Shown here: one piece after another, positions 1 to 8,645 of the stretch
Numbering within the stretch: the stretch's first letter is position 1
Layout of the letters: every line of letters begins with the position of its first letter
Origin: a bacterium BMS3Abin02
Lineage (GTDB): Bacteria; Actinomycetota; Acidimicrobiia; Spongiisociales; UBA4744
Reading direction: 5' to 3'
Length of the DNA stretch: 63,987 nucleotides
Assembly: GCA_002897675.1 (NCBI GenBank)
Contig: BDSU01000007.1
Span: forward strand, 1-63,987
Position numbers and translations under genes: made by a program
Notes under the pieces: generated by a model
What the model was told of the DNA's origin: nothing
The model's input: only the letters and a program-made list of their open reading frames with translations
Database searches by the model: none

Positions 1-2
1 CC

Positions 3-359
3 GAGGCGGAACTCGAGGCGTGGCTCGCAGGACTCATGTCGCCAGCACAGGAGACGAGCGAGAAGTCTGTCACGACGGCGGCGACGGCATGCTCGTCGGC
101 GCTGAGGCTGTATGACGGCGTCGGCTATGGCGGGGACGTCCTGTACCTGTGGAGTCGGCGAACATGGATCGACCTGTGGGACGTCGGGTTTGCCAATCGG
201 ACCTCGTCGTACAAGATCGGGGCCTGCTCGTCGTACTTTGCCGACTATCCAGGTGGCGGGGGCGACTGGTACCCGACGAGCCTGACGTCGGCGTACCTGT
301 GGTCGTCGTCGATGCTGTCAGGCTGGGACAACCGGGTGTCGTCGGTGTACCTGCGATAG
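3..359 (+). CDS. Secreted I36/beta-gamma-crystallin-like protein, 5' end outside window
   Basis: The frame is open to the left edge, so the true start lies outside; 118 residues are visible. The last ~80 residues show the two-motif pattern of small beta-gamma-crystallin-like folds and of peptidase inhibitor family I36: a Tyr- and Gly-rich first strand (LYDGVGYGGDVLYL) and two SSxY/SSVY strand ends, with two cysteines between them or just before. Such proteins are usually secreted and act as protease inhibitors or surface proteins, but nothing here proves inhibitor activity. It is the first visible gene of the mobile-element cargo, upstream of the ECF sigma gene. Family assignment is moderately sure; function is inference. 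Confidence 0.55.
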   Translation, partial: EAELEAWLAGLMSPAQETSEKSVTTAATACSSALRLYDGVGYGGDVLYLWSRRTWIDLWDVGFANRTSSYKIGACSSYFADYPGGGGDWYPTSLTSAYLWSSSMLSGWDNRVSSVYLR

Positions 360-439
360 CGCAAGGCGACAGGGAACCACTCCTCGCTTCTGGGCACGTA
401 GTCTGGACCGGACCGGCAGGAGCACTCACGAAAGACGAC

Positions 440-1060
440 ATGGCACCGGAGGACGCCGCGGAGCGGTTCACCCGCCTGTACACGGAGACCTACAGCGCTG
501 TGTTGGCGTACGCGCTGCGTCGGACGGCCAACCGCCAAAATGCCGAGGATGTGGTCTCGGCCACGTATTTGACCGCGTGGCGGCGCCTCGACGACGTCCT
601 CGACGCGCCGGTCCCGTTGGCCTGGCTGTACCGGGTCGCCGCGGGGCATCTCGCCAACCAGCGGCGTAGTAGCCGCCGCTTCACTGCTCTCCGAGTACGT
701 CTCTTCTCGGTCCCGCCGCCGCAACGGTCCAGCAATCCGGCTGACGTCGCCGCCGCCGACACCGACATCGAAGCGGTGTTGGATGCGCTGGCGAGCCTGT
801 CTGCCGGCGATCAGGAACTGTTGCGCCTCACCGGGTTCGAAGGGCTGTCTCCTGCCGAGATCGCCTCGGCGTGGGGGGTGCCGTCCCGCCTGGTGAGGGT
901 GCGGCTGCATCGGGCCCGCCGCCGCCTCCAAACCGCCCTCGGCCGGCAGGCCGACGGGTCTGATGTGAAACGAACGCCGTCTGGTGGACATAAACAGATG
1001 ACGAAACCATCGGGTGCTTCGCCCGACGACGATAGAGAACACAATGAAGAACCGACCTGA
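440..1060 (+). CDS. ECF-type RNA polymerase sigma factor
   Basis: 206 residues from the ATG at 440. Region 2 lies at about residues 5-70 (FTRLYTETYSAVLAYALRRT, then AEDVVSATYLTAWRRLDDV), region 4 at about 110-165 (LASLSAGDQELLRLTGFEGL followed by an HTH of the form SPAEIASAWGVPSRLVRVRLHRARRRL). Both are typical of extracytoplasmic-function sigma factors, which redirect RNA polymerase to a small regulon. The tail past residue 170 is polar and probably disordered. The open frame extends upstream to 149 but without sigma similarity. The next gene overlaps it by 17 bases and encodes a single-pass membrane protein, as expected for a sigma/anti-sigma-like pair. Part of the integrated element. Confidence 0.85.
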   Translation: MAPEDAAERFTRLYTETYSAVLAYALRRTANRQNAEDVVSATYLTAWRRLDDVLDAPVPLAWLYRVAAGHLANQRRSSRRFTALRVRLFSVPPPQRSSNPADVAAADTDIEAVLDALASLSAGDQELLRLTGFEGLSPAEIASAWGVPSRLVRVRLHRARRRLQTALGRQADGSDVKRTPSGGHKQMTKPSGASPDDDREHNEEPT

Positions 1061-1772
1061 CGCCTTCGAACGGCTCCAAGCCGCCAACCCGGTCGACCCG
1101 GCCACGGTCGACCGCCCCGACTCGCCCCGAGCCCAGCAGTTGCTGGCGTCGATCCTCGCCACCCCTCGCACCCCCGAGCCCGCCGTCGTTCGACGTCGCC
1201 GCCGGCGGCTCGTCATCGCCGTCGCCCTCGTCGCCGTCCTGGGTGGAGCAGCCACCTGGATCATCACCCGGCCGGTAACCAACCCCGCCGTCGTTTCCTG
1301 CTACGCCCAACCGGCCCTGCACGGCACCCAGGCCGGCCTGGCCGGTGTCCCCCTCGACGTGGAATCATGCGCCCCCTACTGGGAGGACGGGACCCTCACC
1401 AACCCCGACTATCCGGCCGGGACCGTGCCGCCGCTCGTCGCGTGCGTCACCGATGTCGGCACCTTCGCCGTATTCCCCTCCGACGACCCCAACCTGTGTG
1501 GAAACCTCGGGCTCGCCCTACCGGAGATGCAGTCGATCGAAGACGCCAAACCGACCCTCGACCTGGACCACGCCATCTCCGACTACTTCGCCACCGACCA
1601 GTGCATCCCCATCCCGCAGGCAGTCGACGACATCCGTAGCATCCTCGACAGGCACGACGCCTCCGACTGGACCATCACGATTGGCGAGCGACGACCCGAT
1701 CGGCCCTGCGCCAGCCTCTCCTTCGAACCCAAGACTCGGACTATCCGCATTGTCCCCATCCCCGAACCCTGA
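1044..1772 (+). CDS. Single-pass membrane protein, putative anti-sigma partner
   Basis: 242 residues. I chose the ATG at 1044, which overlaps the sigma gene, over an ATG at 1014. The N-terminal ~50 residues are cytoplasmic (Pro/Arg-rich, with AQQLLASIL), then RRRRRR and one membrane segment (LVIAVALVAVLGGAATWII, about residues 57-76), then a ~165-residue outside domain with six cysteines that may form disulfides. I do not recognise the outer domain. Topology and overlap with the ECF gene suggest that it senses or restrains that sigma factor, but no zinc-binding anti-sigma motif (HxxxCxxC) is present, so this remains inference. Confidence 0.6.
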   Translation: MKNRPDAFERLQAANPVDPATVDRPDSPRAQQLLASILATPRTPEPAVVRRRRRRLVIAVALVAVLGGAATWIITRPVTNPAVVSCYAQPALHGTQAGLAGVPLDVESCAPYWEDGTLTNPDYPAGTVPPLVACVTDVGTFAVFPSDDPNLCGNLGLALPEMQSIEDAKPTLDLDHAISDYFATDQCIPIPQAVDDIRSILDRHDASDWTITIGERRPDRPCASLSFEPKTRTIRIVPIPEP

Positions 1773-2293
1773 CACAGCGAGCGCAGAGTCGCGTTAGGAA
1801 GCGGACACCGGCAGCAGCACGGCGCCAAGTCAGTGCAACATCTAGGGGTCTCGAACACGTTCTCCGGGTGTCAGTCACGTGTCCGTCGCGCTTGCAGGAT
1901 CCTCGATGCTGAAGGGGCTCTCTCGGTAGGAGCCTGAACCGGTCCGGGTCTCCCGGAGGCTCTGGTCCTCGGGAAGGTGGGATCGTGTCGAGCACCGCTT
2001 CGATCAAGTTCGCCCATCCAGTTCATAGCAGGTACGAAATGGGGGCTTCACTGCTGTGCTGCTCTGGGGTCCCGGTGGTTCGGGTTGGGGCGACCCCATC
2101 CTTTTGATGCGCCCACGGACCGTCCGGCAGCCGCCGGGATCGTCGGTGATGAACCGATACTCTTGGGATACCGCTGCGGCAGGTTTGACGGTTACGTGGT
2201 TGACAGCCGCGAGTCGTGGGATCCGGAGAAGCGGCGGCTCGACCCGTGGTATGTCCACAAGTCGGGAACCGCACCTCCACGACCGGCCAGAGC
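1773..2293. other. 521-base stretch without a convincing gene
   Basis: Lies between the ends of the membrane-protein gene (+) and the relaxase gene (-), which converge here. Short frames exist on both strands (for example + 1977-2363 and - 2004-2297) but none has a ribosome site, recognisable domain or consistent codon use. The + frame contains a stretch around 2140-2270 that reads a little like protein, so a decayed gene fragment is possible. No clear terminator with a T-tract was seen. Confidence 0.4.
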
Positions 2294-4960
2294 TCAACGA
2301 CCAATCCCGCGGCTGCCGGAGTGGTCCAGCTCCCGGGTCTGTGCGCGCTGGTTGACGAGCTGACGAACCCGCCGTTCCATCTTCGCGAACTCATCGCCAT
2401 GACTGGGGTCGGGGAGGTGCCGGTCGTGGTTCGGGTCGAGTTCGGTTCTTCTGGTGATGGCGGGCTGGTCGATCCAATCGCGGCCGAGGGCTTGGGTGAG
2501 CACGTCGAGAGCAGTCTGGTCGTCGTCGACGACGACGTAGGCGTGGTTGGCGTGTCGTCCTCGGGTCATGGGGGTGTAGATGCCGCGGCTGTCAGTAGGC
2601 GTGTCGATGAGGAGGAGGGCGACATCGACGGTGCGGCCTTGGGTGGCGTGGCTGGTTTGGGCGTAGCCGAGTTCGAGATGCTCGGCGACATACTCGGCCG
2701 GGAGCCGGATGGCGCCGGTGCGTCCGTCGAGCGTGAGGTCACCGTCGGGGTGGATGCCGCTGATGGTCCAGTGGTCACGATTCTTGACGATGTGTCCTTG
2801 GTTGGTGCGGAGGTTTCGGTCGTTGCGGCGGGTGACGACCTCGTCGCCGATCAGCATCGCCTCGTCGCCAACTGGGAGGGAGGGGCCGTCGGGGTCGAGT
2901 TCACCTGCCTGGATGCGGGTGTGTTGGGCGAGTCGGTTGAGCCTGGCGGCGGTGTCGGTGGCGTTGGCCATGAGCGCCACCATCTGGCCGCGGGTACGGG
3001 CTTGCTGCCAGGCGGTGATGATGTCGGTTTCCATCTGGTCGAGGGTGCCGTCGTGGAGACGGCCATGCCGCTGGTAGTCGCCGAGGACACTGGGGTCGCC
3101 GTTGCGGAGTCGGAGGCTGGCGTGGCGTTCCCAGTTGTGACGGAACCGATGAACCTGGCCGAGTTCGACACACCCGTAGGTGTCGACGAGGTGGGCGAAC
3201 ATGCCACCGCGACCGACGGCGGAGAACTGGCGGGGATCCCCGACGAGGACGATCCGCCAATCGCGGCCGTCGGCAAGTCGGGCGAGTTCTGCCAGTTTCG
3301 GGGTAGCGGCGGTGCCGGCTTCGTCGACGATCACGGTGGCCCCGACGGGTAGGTCGTAGGCGACGTCGGGTGGTCGGGACGGGTGGTGGTGTTCGACCAG
3401 GAGCTTGTCGATGGTGTCGCCGGCCATGCCGGTCTCGGCACTGAGGACGTCGGCTGCGGCTGCGGTGGGCGCCACTCCGAACACCGGGCGACCCTGGGCG
3501 TGGAGGGAGGTGACGGCCGCGGCGAGCATGGTGGTCTTGCCGGCTCCGGCGGGACCGACGATCAGCTCCAACCCGCCGTGACCGGCGACGACCGCTGCCG
3601 CCTCTGCTTGTGCCGGGGTGAGCCGCTGCCCGTGACGTATGGGTCGTGCGGGAGCATGGTCATCTCGGCGTCGGTCAGCCCACGCGATGAGCCGTTCCTC
3701 TTCATCGAGAATCCTTTCGGTGGTGAGGGCGCGGTCCATGGCGGATTCGCTGATGGGTCTGCCGTCACGGCGCAACGCAACACCGGCGGGGACCGGTCGG
3801 GATACGTCGACGCAGCGGGCGGTGGTGGCGTGGTCGGCGAGCCGCTGGAGGAAGCCGGTCAGCTCTGTGGCGTCGGCGGTGGTTGTGGTGGGTGTGGCTG
3901 CGGCGAGTTCTCGGATCAGTTCGGCGGGTCGCCATGTCGACTGGCGTTCGGTGAGCGATTCGAGGGCACGTTCGACCATCCCGGTTGCAGCCGCACGGTC
4001 GATGCCTTCGAGGCCGCGCCGACGGCCGCTGATGGTTTCGATGATCCGTTCCGGGTCCCACCCCAATGCGCGCACGCGTTCCTGCCATTCGTGGCGCAAC
4101 TCCAGTGCGGAGGTTCCGTGGGGCTTGGCGGGTCGGCTGTCGATGGCCGCTTCCCGCTCCAACCCCCATCGTTCTTTGCGGGATGGGTCCTTCCCAAGGT
4201 GTTGGCGAAACCGGGCGAGTTTCTCGTCGAGGCGACGCTGCAGGTCTCTGCTGCGTTGGGAGAACTCGGCCAGGATCTCGGGGTCGATGTCGGCGATCTC
4301 GGCGATGCCGTGCTCGGGCGGCTCCCAGCGGACGCCGAGACGCCGGGTCATCTCCGAGCGCAGGGTGGCGTGATACAACGCCGACAAGGTCCGCTGGTCG
4401 ACCTTGATCGTTCGAGCGTCCAGAGCCAGCCAGCGTCCGTCCGGTGCGGCGACCCGGTTGGCGATCACCGCATGGGTGTGTAACTGGGGGTCGAGCTTGC
4501 GGCTGGTGTGCTGACGAAACATGCCGACCACGATCCCCTCGGCATCGACGCACACGATGTGGCCGCGGCGGCGCATCCTCGTGTGGGCGTGGCCCTCCAC
4601 CCAGCCGAGCACCGCCACCACCGCCCGCTCATGGGCCTCGATCACCTGCCGGCGCACCTCCGGATCGCCGAGCCCGAACAGCACCGAGACCGACTTCGGG
4701 GCAGAGAACGTGGCGTCATACCCGCGGACCGACCCCTCACCCATACGACGGCCCAGGTCCCGTCCCGTCGCCGGATCATGTCCAGCCATCACCGCAAGGA
4801 ACCTCGCCGGGTCGACCTCATCCGACAGGCCGAGCCGGTCGGCGGCTTGGCCCCACCAGCGGCCCGGCGGCTCGGCACCGTCCAGGTAGTAGGAGGGAAG
4901 GTGCTCGGTGTAGTAGCGGCCCGCACCCGCCCCCTTCAACGTGGTCACCCGAACCGTCAC
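2294..4960 (-). CDS. MobF-family conjugative relaxase with RecD-like helicase domain
   Basis: 888 residues, GTG start behind GGGGAGG. The N-terminal TrwC-type relaxase domain has the tyrosine pair (Y16-Y17) and metal-binding histidines H151, H161 and H163 (in HTSRKLDPQLHTH); this domain would nick the transfer origin and stay bound to the 5' end. A superfamily-1 helicase part follows: Walker A GPAGAGKT at about 469-476, Walker B VIVDEAG at about 543-549, and a late motif SHATQGRTVDVA near residue 790. It would drive single-strand transfer of the element. No coupling protein or type IV secretion gene is in the window, so the element is either mobilisable only or has its transfer genes further left. 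Length is typical of actinobacterial members. Confidence 0.92.
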   Translation of the reverse strand: MTVRVTTLKGAGAGRYYTEHLPSYYLDGAEPPGRWWGQAADRLGLSDEVDPARFLAVMAGHDPATGRDLGRRMGEGSVRGYDATFSAPKSVSVLFGLGDPEVRRQVIEAHERAVVAVLGWVEGHAHTRMRRRGHIVCVDAEGIVVGMFRQHTSRKLDPQLHTHAVIANRVAAPDGRWLALDARTIKVDQRTLSALYHATLRSEMTRRLGVRWEPPEHGIAEIADIDPEILAEFSQRSRDLQRRLDEKLARFRQHLGKDPSRKERWGLEREAAIDSRPAKPHGTSALELRHEWQERVRALGWDPERIIETISGRRRGLEGIDRAAATGMVERALESLTERQSTWRPAELIRELAAATPTTTTADATELTGFLQRLADHATTARCVDVSRPVPAGVALRRDGRPISESAMDRALTTERILDEEERLIAWADRRRDDHAPARPIRHGQRLTPAQAEAAAVVAGHGGLELIVGPAGAGKTTMLAAAVTSLHAQGRPVFGVAPTAAAADVLSAETGMAGDTIDKLLVEHHHPSRPPDVAYDLPVGATVIVDEAGTAATPKLAELARLADGRDWRIVLVGDPRQFSAVGRGGMFAHLVDTYGCVELGQVHRFRHNWERHASLRLRNGDPSVLGDYQRHGRLHDGTLDQMETDIITAWQQARTRGQMVALMANATDTAARLNRLAQHTRIQAGELDPDGPSLPVGDEAMLIGDEVVTRRNDRNLRTNQGHIVKNRDHWTISGIHPDGDLTLDGRTGAIRLPAEYVAEHLELGYAQTSHATQGRTVDVALLLIDTPTDSRGIYTPMTRGRHANHAYVVVDDDQTALDVLTQALGRDWIDQPAITRRTELDPNHDRHLPDPSHGDEFAKMERRVRQLVNQRAQTRELDHSGSRGIGR

Positions 4961-5169
4961 GACACGCCTCCCCGCCTGTGACCGCAGGTGTGCACCCGTC
5001 TGTCGATCCTCGGCCGGTATCGGGAATCAGTGTTGATCGGGCCTCGGTGCTCCGCTCGAGGCTGGTTCGGTGCCGGACAGGTCGAGCCGATCTGACCGGT
5101 TGCCTTGTCCAGGGGCCGGTAGGTATTCGTTGTCGGCATCGTCTCGGTGGCGTTTGGCGTGGTCGCCAT
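4957..5169 (-). CDS. Possible small ORF overlapping the relaxase start
   Basis: 70 residues from an ATG at 5169; its TGA overlaps the relaxase GTG as GTGA, an arrangement that often means translational coupling. The protein is polar, with no membrane segment or motif I recognise, and its ATG has no clear ribosome site. The overlap is the only support; it may be spurious. Confidence 0.25.
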   Translation of the reverse strand: MATTPNATETMPTTNTYRPLDKATGQIGSTCPAPNQPRAEHRGPINTDSRYRPRIDRRVHTCGHRRGGVS

Positions 5170-5189
5170 GGCGGCACGATCGCGCCGAA

Positions 5190-5363
5190 CCCTGTCATCA
5201 GAATGTCAACAACCCTGTCATCGATCTCCCCGGAACGCTGTCACGCATGTGTCCGGAACGGCCTGGGAGGGGCTTTCCCGGCACGGACTGACGGCCGATC
5301 GGAGCCGTCTTGGCGGCGAATTGGAGGGTTTCTGACAGGGCTACCGACACTCTGCTGACAGGG
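5190..5363. repeat. CCCTGTCA octamers, two direct and two inverted, upstream of the excisionase gene
   Basis: CCCTGTCA occurs at 5190-5197 and 5213-5220; its reverse complement TGACAGGG occurs at 5333-5340 and 5356-5363. The spacing within each pair is the same, 23 bases start to start. A weaker match (CGCTGTCA) lies at about 5235-5242. The set is in the 423-base gap (4961-5383) before the excisionase-like gene, so it may be the binding array of that protein, of the integrase arm domain, or the transfer origin of the relaxase. Function is inference; the repeats and spacing are directly visible. Confidence 0.6.
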
Positions 5364-5383
5364 TCACCGTCCAGGATTCGCCC

Positions 5384-5584
5384 ATGGACAAGCTCGACCG
5401 TCTGCTCTCAGCCGCAGAACTCGCCGACTACCTGGGTGTGCCGATCGCCACCATCTACGCGTGGCGGCATCGCCGGCAAGGCCCCCCAGGGTTCCGGGCC
5501 GGACGCCACCTCCGCTACCGGCTCGCCGACGTCCAACGGTGGATCACCGCACAACTCGAAGACAGCAGCCGTCCCCACCGGTGA
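5384..5584 (+). CDS. Excisionase-like helix-turn-helix protein
   Basis: 66 residues. One winged-HTH of the MerR/AlpA type covers almost the whole protein: LLSAAELADYLGVPIATIYAW, then a short wing with RHLRYR and DVQRWI. This is the common recombination-directionality factor found beside tyrosine integrases in actinobacterial elements; it would bend DNA at the attachment site and favour excision. It ends 53 bases before the integrase gene and probably shares its transcript. A purely transcriptional role is also possible. Confidence 0.8.
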   Translation: MDKLDRLLSAAELADYLGVPIATIYAWRHRRQGPPGFRAGRHLRYRLADVQRWITAQLEDSSRPHR

Positions 5585-5637
5585 AGCTCCTCGGGCATAC
5601 TTGAAACCAGACCTCGACTGACCGACCGGGAGGAATC

Positions 5638-6783
5638 ATGGCACGAGGAGCGATCGACCGACGGGACAACGGCCGGTACCGGGCACGCTACGAAGGCCCC
5701 GACAGCCGGTGGCACAGCCGCACCTTCGACCGGAAGGTCGACGCCCAACGCTGGCTCGCCGACCAGCTCTCCCGACTCAACCACGGCATGTGGATCGACC
5801 CTGTCGCAGGCATGGTCACCTTCGACACCTACGCCGACCGATGGCTGGCCGCCAAGACCCGCATCAAACCGAAGACCCGCGAGGGCTACCGGTCGCTGCT
5901 GCGCTCCCGCATCCTGCCCACCTTCGGACCCGTCCGTCTCGCCGCCATCGACCGGGCGTTCGTCGGATCGTGGGTTCGGACCATGACCGACGACGACCTG
6001 TCTCCATCGAGAATCCGCCAGGCCCACCAGTGCCTCGCCGCCATCCTCGAACAGGCCGTCGACGATGGCCTCATCGGCCGCAACCCCGCCCGCCGCACCG
6101 AACTTCCTCGCCTCGAAGAACCCGAACACCGCTACCTCACCGCCGAGCAGGTCGCCCGCCTCGCCGAAGCGATGCCCAACCACCAACACGCCACCATGGT
6201 GCATGTCCTCGCCTACGGTGGACTCCGCTGGGGCGAGATGGCGGCCCTGCGCCGGAACCGAGTCGACATCCTCCGCCGTCGCATCCAGGTCTCCGAATCG
6301 GTCACCGAAATTGGCGGCCGGCTCGCCTTCGGCACCACCAAAACCCACCAAACACGCACAGTCCACCTCCCCTCGTTCGTCGCCGACATGCTCGGACGCC
6401 ACCTCCAAGATGTCGGCGACGACCCCGAGACCCTCGTGTTCACCGCCCCGAAAGGCGGCCCGCTGCGCTATGTGAACACGCGCAGACGGATCTGGAACCC
6501 TGCCCGAACGCAGGCCGGGGACGACCTTGTCGACATCACCCCCCATGATCTCCGCCACACCTGCGCATCCCTCATGCGCGCCGCCGGCGCCGACATCAAA
6601 GCCATCCAACAACAACTCGGGCACCGCGACGCCACCATCACCCTGAACACCTACACCCACCTCTTCGAAGGCGACCTCGCCAACATCATGAACCGCCTCG
6701 ACCAAGAAAACGCGTCCAAAACGCGTCCTGAGCGCGTCCTGGAGATGGCCGGAGGGGTTACCAAACTCTCGGCTAGGGGCTGA
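5638..6783 (+). CDS. int: Tyrosine recombinase (site-specific integrase)
   Basis: 381 residues, ATG behind GGGAGGA. The N-terminal arm-binding and core-binding domains cover about residues 1-160 (SAM-like part TFDTYADRWLA and onward). The catalytic domain covers about 165-345, with R197 (YGGLRWGE), K235 (TTKT), H303-x-x-R306 (HDLRHT), H329 (QLGH) and nucleophile Y339 (TLNTYTH): the full catalytic set. It would integrate and excise the element by strand exchange. The gene ends 30 bases from the 3' end of a tRNA gene, the classic target for this family, which places the right attachment site at 6784-6850. Confidence 0.95.
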   Translation: MARGAIDRRDNGRYRARYEGPDSRWHSRTFDRKVDAQRWLADQLSRLNHGMWIDPVAGMVTFDTYADRWLAAKTRIKPKTREGYRSLLRSRILPTFGPVRLAAIDRAFVGSWVRTMTDDDLSPSRIRQAHQCLAAILEQAVDDGLIGRNPARRTELPRLEEPEHRYLTAEQVARLAEAMPNHQHATMVHVLAYGGLRWGEMAALRRNRVDILRRRIQVSESVTEIGGRLAFGTTKTHQTRTVHLPSFVADMLGRHLQDVGDDPETLVFTAPKGGPLRYVNTRRRIWNPARTQAGDDLVDITPHDLRHTCASLMRAAGADIKAIQQQLGHRDATITLNTYTHLFEGDLANIMNRLDQENASKTRPERVLEMAGGVTKLSARG

Positions 6784-6808
6784 AAACCCAGTAACCACAA
6801 AGGTTTTC
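6782..6808. terminator. Hairpin between integrase and tRNA
   Basis: GAAAACC at 6782-6788 pairs perfectly with GGTTTTC at 6802-6808 around a 13-base loop. Because the arms hold runs of A and T, the hairpin could end transcription of the integrase (+) and of the tRNA (-). Confidence 0.55.
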
Positions 6809-6813
6809 TGCGG

Positions 6814-6887
6814 TGGGCCCGGCAGGACTCGAACCTGCGACCTACGGATTATGAGTCCGCTGCTCTGACCAACTGAGCTACGGGCCC
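6814..6887 (-). tRNA. tRNA with CAT anticodon (elongator Met or lysidine-type Ile)
   Basis: Read on the minus strand it folds fully: acceptor GGGCCCG/CGGGCCC, D arm GCTC...GAGC, anticodon arm GCGGA-CTCATAA-TCCGT, T arm GCAGG-TTCGAGT-CCTGC, discriminator A. The loop gives anticodon CAT. This fits either elongator tRNA-Met or tRNA-Ile2 whose C34 is changed to lysidine; sequence alone does not decide. It is not an initiator, because the first acceptor pair is a normal G-C. CC follows the discriminator but the final A is not encoded. Integrase and element lie at its 3' side. Confidence 0.95.
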
Positions 6888-6895
6888 CGGTGTTG

Positions 6896-6923
6896 ATTGT
6901 ATGGCATACTTGAGCGACTTGAA
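6896..6923 (-). promoter_or_regulatory. Likely promoter of the tRNA gene
   Basis: On the minus strand a good -10 box TACAAT (6901-6896) stands 8 bases before the tRNA 5' end, with a weaker -35 TTCAAG (6923-6918) after a 16-base spacer. Confidence 0.55.
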
Positions 6924-6998
6924 CCGAGGAAAGGTTCAACTGCGCGCGTTACATTGTCGATAGCACGGTAACTGCATGTCGCCAGGGAAGGAACGAAT

Positions 6999-8645
6999 GT
7001 GCAGGACGTGAAACCCAGGCAGCCGGCGGAGCCGCCTTCGTGGGAGCGGCGGCTCGCATGGCGCCTCGAGAAGGCGGAGCGGGCCGACCGGGCCAAGTCT
7101 CGGTTTCTCGCGGACGTCAGTCATGAGATTCGCACGCAGCTTGCCGGGATCATCGGGATGACCCAACTCACCCTCGAAACGAAGCTGACCCCCGAACAGC
7201 GCGAGTACCTTGGATTGTCGGCCTCGTCCGCCACGGCCCTGCTGACACTCGTGAACGATCTCCTGGACCTGTCGAAGATCGAGGCGGGAAAACTCGAGAT
7301 CGAGATGGTGCCGTTCAGTCTGTCCGATCTTCTCAACGACATCGCGGCCCTCTCGGCGGCGCAAGCCGAAGACCAGGGTGTCGGTTTTCAACTCGATGTG
7401 GGCGAGGAGGTCCCGGAGGTGATCACCGGAGATCCCGGACGTATCCGCCAGATCCTGCTCAACCTGATCGGCAACGCGCTGAAGTTCACTCGGGACGGCG
7501 CCGTGTCCGTGTCGGTAGCCACGGACGTTTCCACCGATGCCGACCTTGCTCTCCACCTGCAGGTCACCGACAGCGGCCCCGGGATTCCTGCGGAGCAGCT
7601 GGATTCGATCTTCGAAGCGTATGAGCAAGCCGATAGCGAAACGGCGGTGCAAAGCAGCGGTACGGGCCTCGGGTTGGCGATCTGCCGCCAGCTCGTGGAG
7701 CTCATGGGTGGTCGTATCTGGGCGGAAAGCAAACTTGGGCAGGGCTCTTCCTTCCATGTGATCGTGCCGATCGGCGTGGATGAAGGTGCGGCGAGGATCA
7801 CCGAGGAAAGACGCTCCGAGATGGACGATCTCCCGGCGCTCGTGATCGCCAAGAACAGGTTCGTACGCGAAGGGTACATCGATGCGATCGGTGCTATCGG
7901 GCTCTCACCGGTCGGTGTGGAGAACGCAGCAGAGGCCGTCGGGGCGCTGGGGACGGCAGCTGCCACGGATCATCCTTTCGCTCTGGCCGTCGTGTCGTTG
8001 AACGGTGAGTCGCTCGAGTTCGCAGCCCAATTGCGTCAGCGGGCGGATCTGGAGCAGATGCACATCGTCGTCGTCACCTCCGTCGGACAGCGGGGCGATG
8101 CGGTGCGGTGTCGCGATTTGAACATCGCGGGCTATTTGACGAGACCGTTGACCGATGACGTGATTCAGGGAGCGGTTCGAGCCGTGCTGACCGGACCCTC
8201 CCCGGTCGACCTCTCGATGTTGGTCACCAAGCACTGGCTTCGTGAGCGGCGTCGCCATCTCAGCCTGCTGGTGGTCGACGACAGCCCGACACATCGGATG
8301 GTGGCCAAACGCATCCTCGAGCGTCGTGGGCATCGTGTCGATGTCGTCGACTGCGGGCTCGATGCACTCAAGGCCGTGGGTGAGCACCGCTTCGATGTCA
8401 TCCTTCTGGATTTGTGGCTTCCCGACATCGGGGGCATGGAGGTCGCGGGCGAGATTCGCCGAGGTGAATCCGCCGCAACGAGGGTCCCGATCATTGGCAT
8501 GGCAGCCGAAGGCGTTGTGGATATGGCAGCCGAGGCGCTGCGCGCAGGTATGGATGCGTTCGTCGTCAAGCCGTTCCAGGTGGCCGAGCTGCTCCGGGCG
8601 ATCGAGTCTGCAGTGGATGAGGAGGCCCCGGCTACGACGAGTTGA
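6999..8645 (+). CDS. Soluble hybrid histidine kinase with one pseudo-receiver and one receiver
   Basis: 548 residues; GTG start chosen for the GGGAAGGAA ribosome site 7 bases upstream (the ATG two bases earlier reads into a stop). There is no sensor or membrane part. HisKA starts at once with H42 in DVSHEIRTQ, followed by HATPase boxes NLIGNALKF, DSGPGIP and GTGLGLAI. A middle receiver-like domain (about 275-400) lacks the phosphoacceptor Asp (VVSLNGE where LLDLxxP is expected) and has Arg for the conserved Lys (LTRPL). The last domain (about 420-540) is an intact receiver: VVDDS, ILLDLWLPD, VVKPF. The input must come from a partner protein; no output regulator is adjacent. Confidence 0.92.
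   Translation: MQDVKPRQPAEPPSWERRLAWRLEKAERADRAKSRFLADVSHEIRTQLAGIIGMTQLTLETKLTPEQREYLGLSASSATALLTLVNDLLDLSKIEAGKLEIEMVPFSLSDLLNDIAALSAAQAEDQGVGFQLDVGEEVPEVITGDPGRIRQILLNLIGNALKFTRDGAVSVSVATDVSTDADLALHLQVTDSGPGIPAEQLDSIFEAYEQADSETAVQSSGTGLGLAICRQLVELMGGRIWAESKLGQGSSFHVIVPIGVDEGAARITEERRSEMDDLPALVIAKNRFVREGYIDAIGAIGLSPVGVENAAEAVGALGTAAATDHPFALAVVSLNGESLEFAAQLRQRADLEQMHIVVVTSVGQRGDAVRCRDLNIAGYLTRPLTDDVIQGAVRAVLTGPSPVDLSMLVTKHWLRERRRHLSLLVVDDSPTHRMVAKRILERRGHRVDVVDCGLDALKAVGEHRFDVILLDLWLPDIGGMEVAGEIRRGESAATRVPIIGMAAEGVVDMAAEALRAGMDAFVVKPFQVAELLRAIESAVDEEAPATTS

Noticed and set aside
1-1900. Left attachment site of the element in the window
   Set aside because: Only weak matches to the tRNA 3' part (for example near 1847-1858) were found, none long enough to be a core repeat.
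2216-4483. Two long + strand frames opposite the relaxase (2216-3352 and 3383-4483)
   Set aside because: Antisense shadows of a high-GC gene with clear relaxase and helicase motifs.
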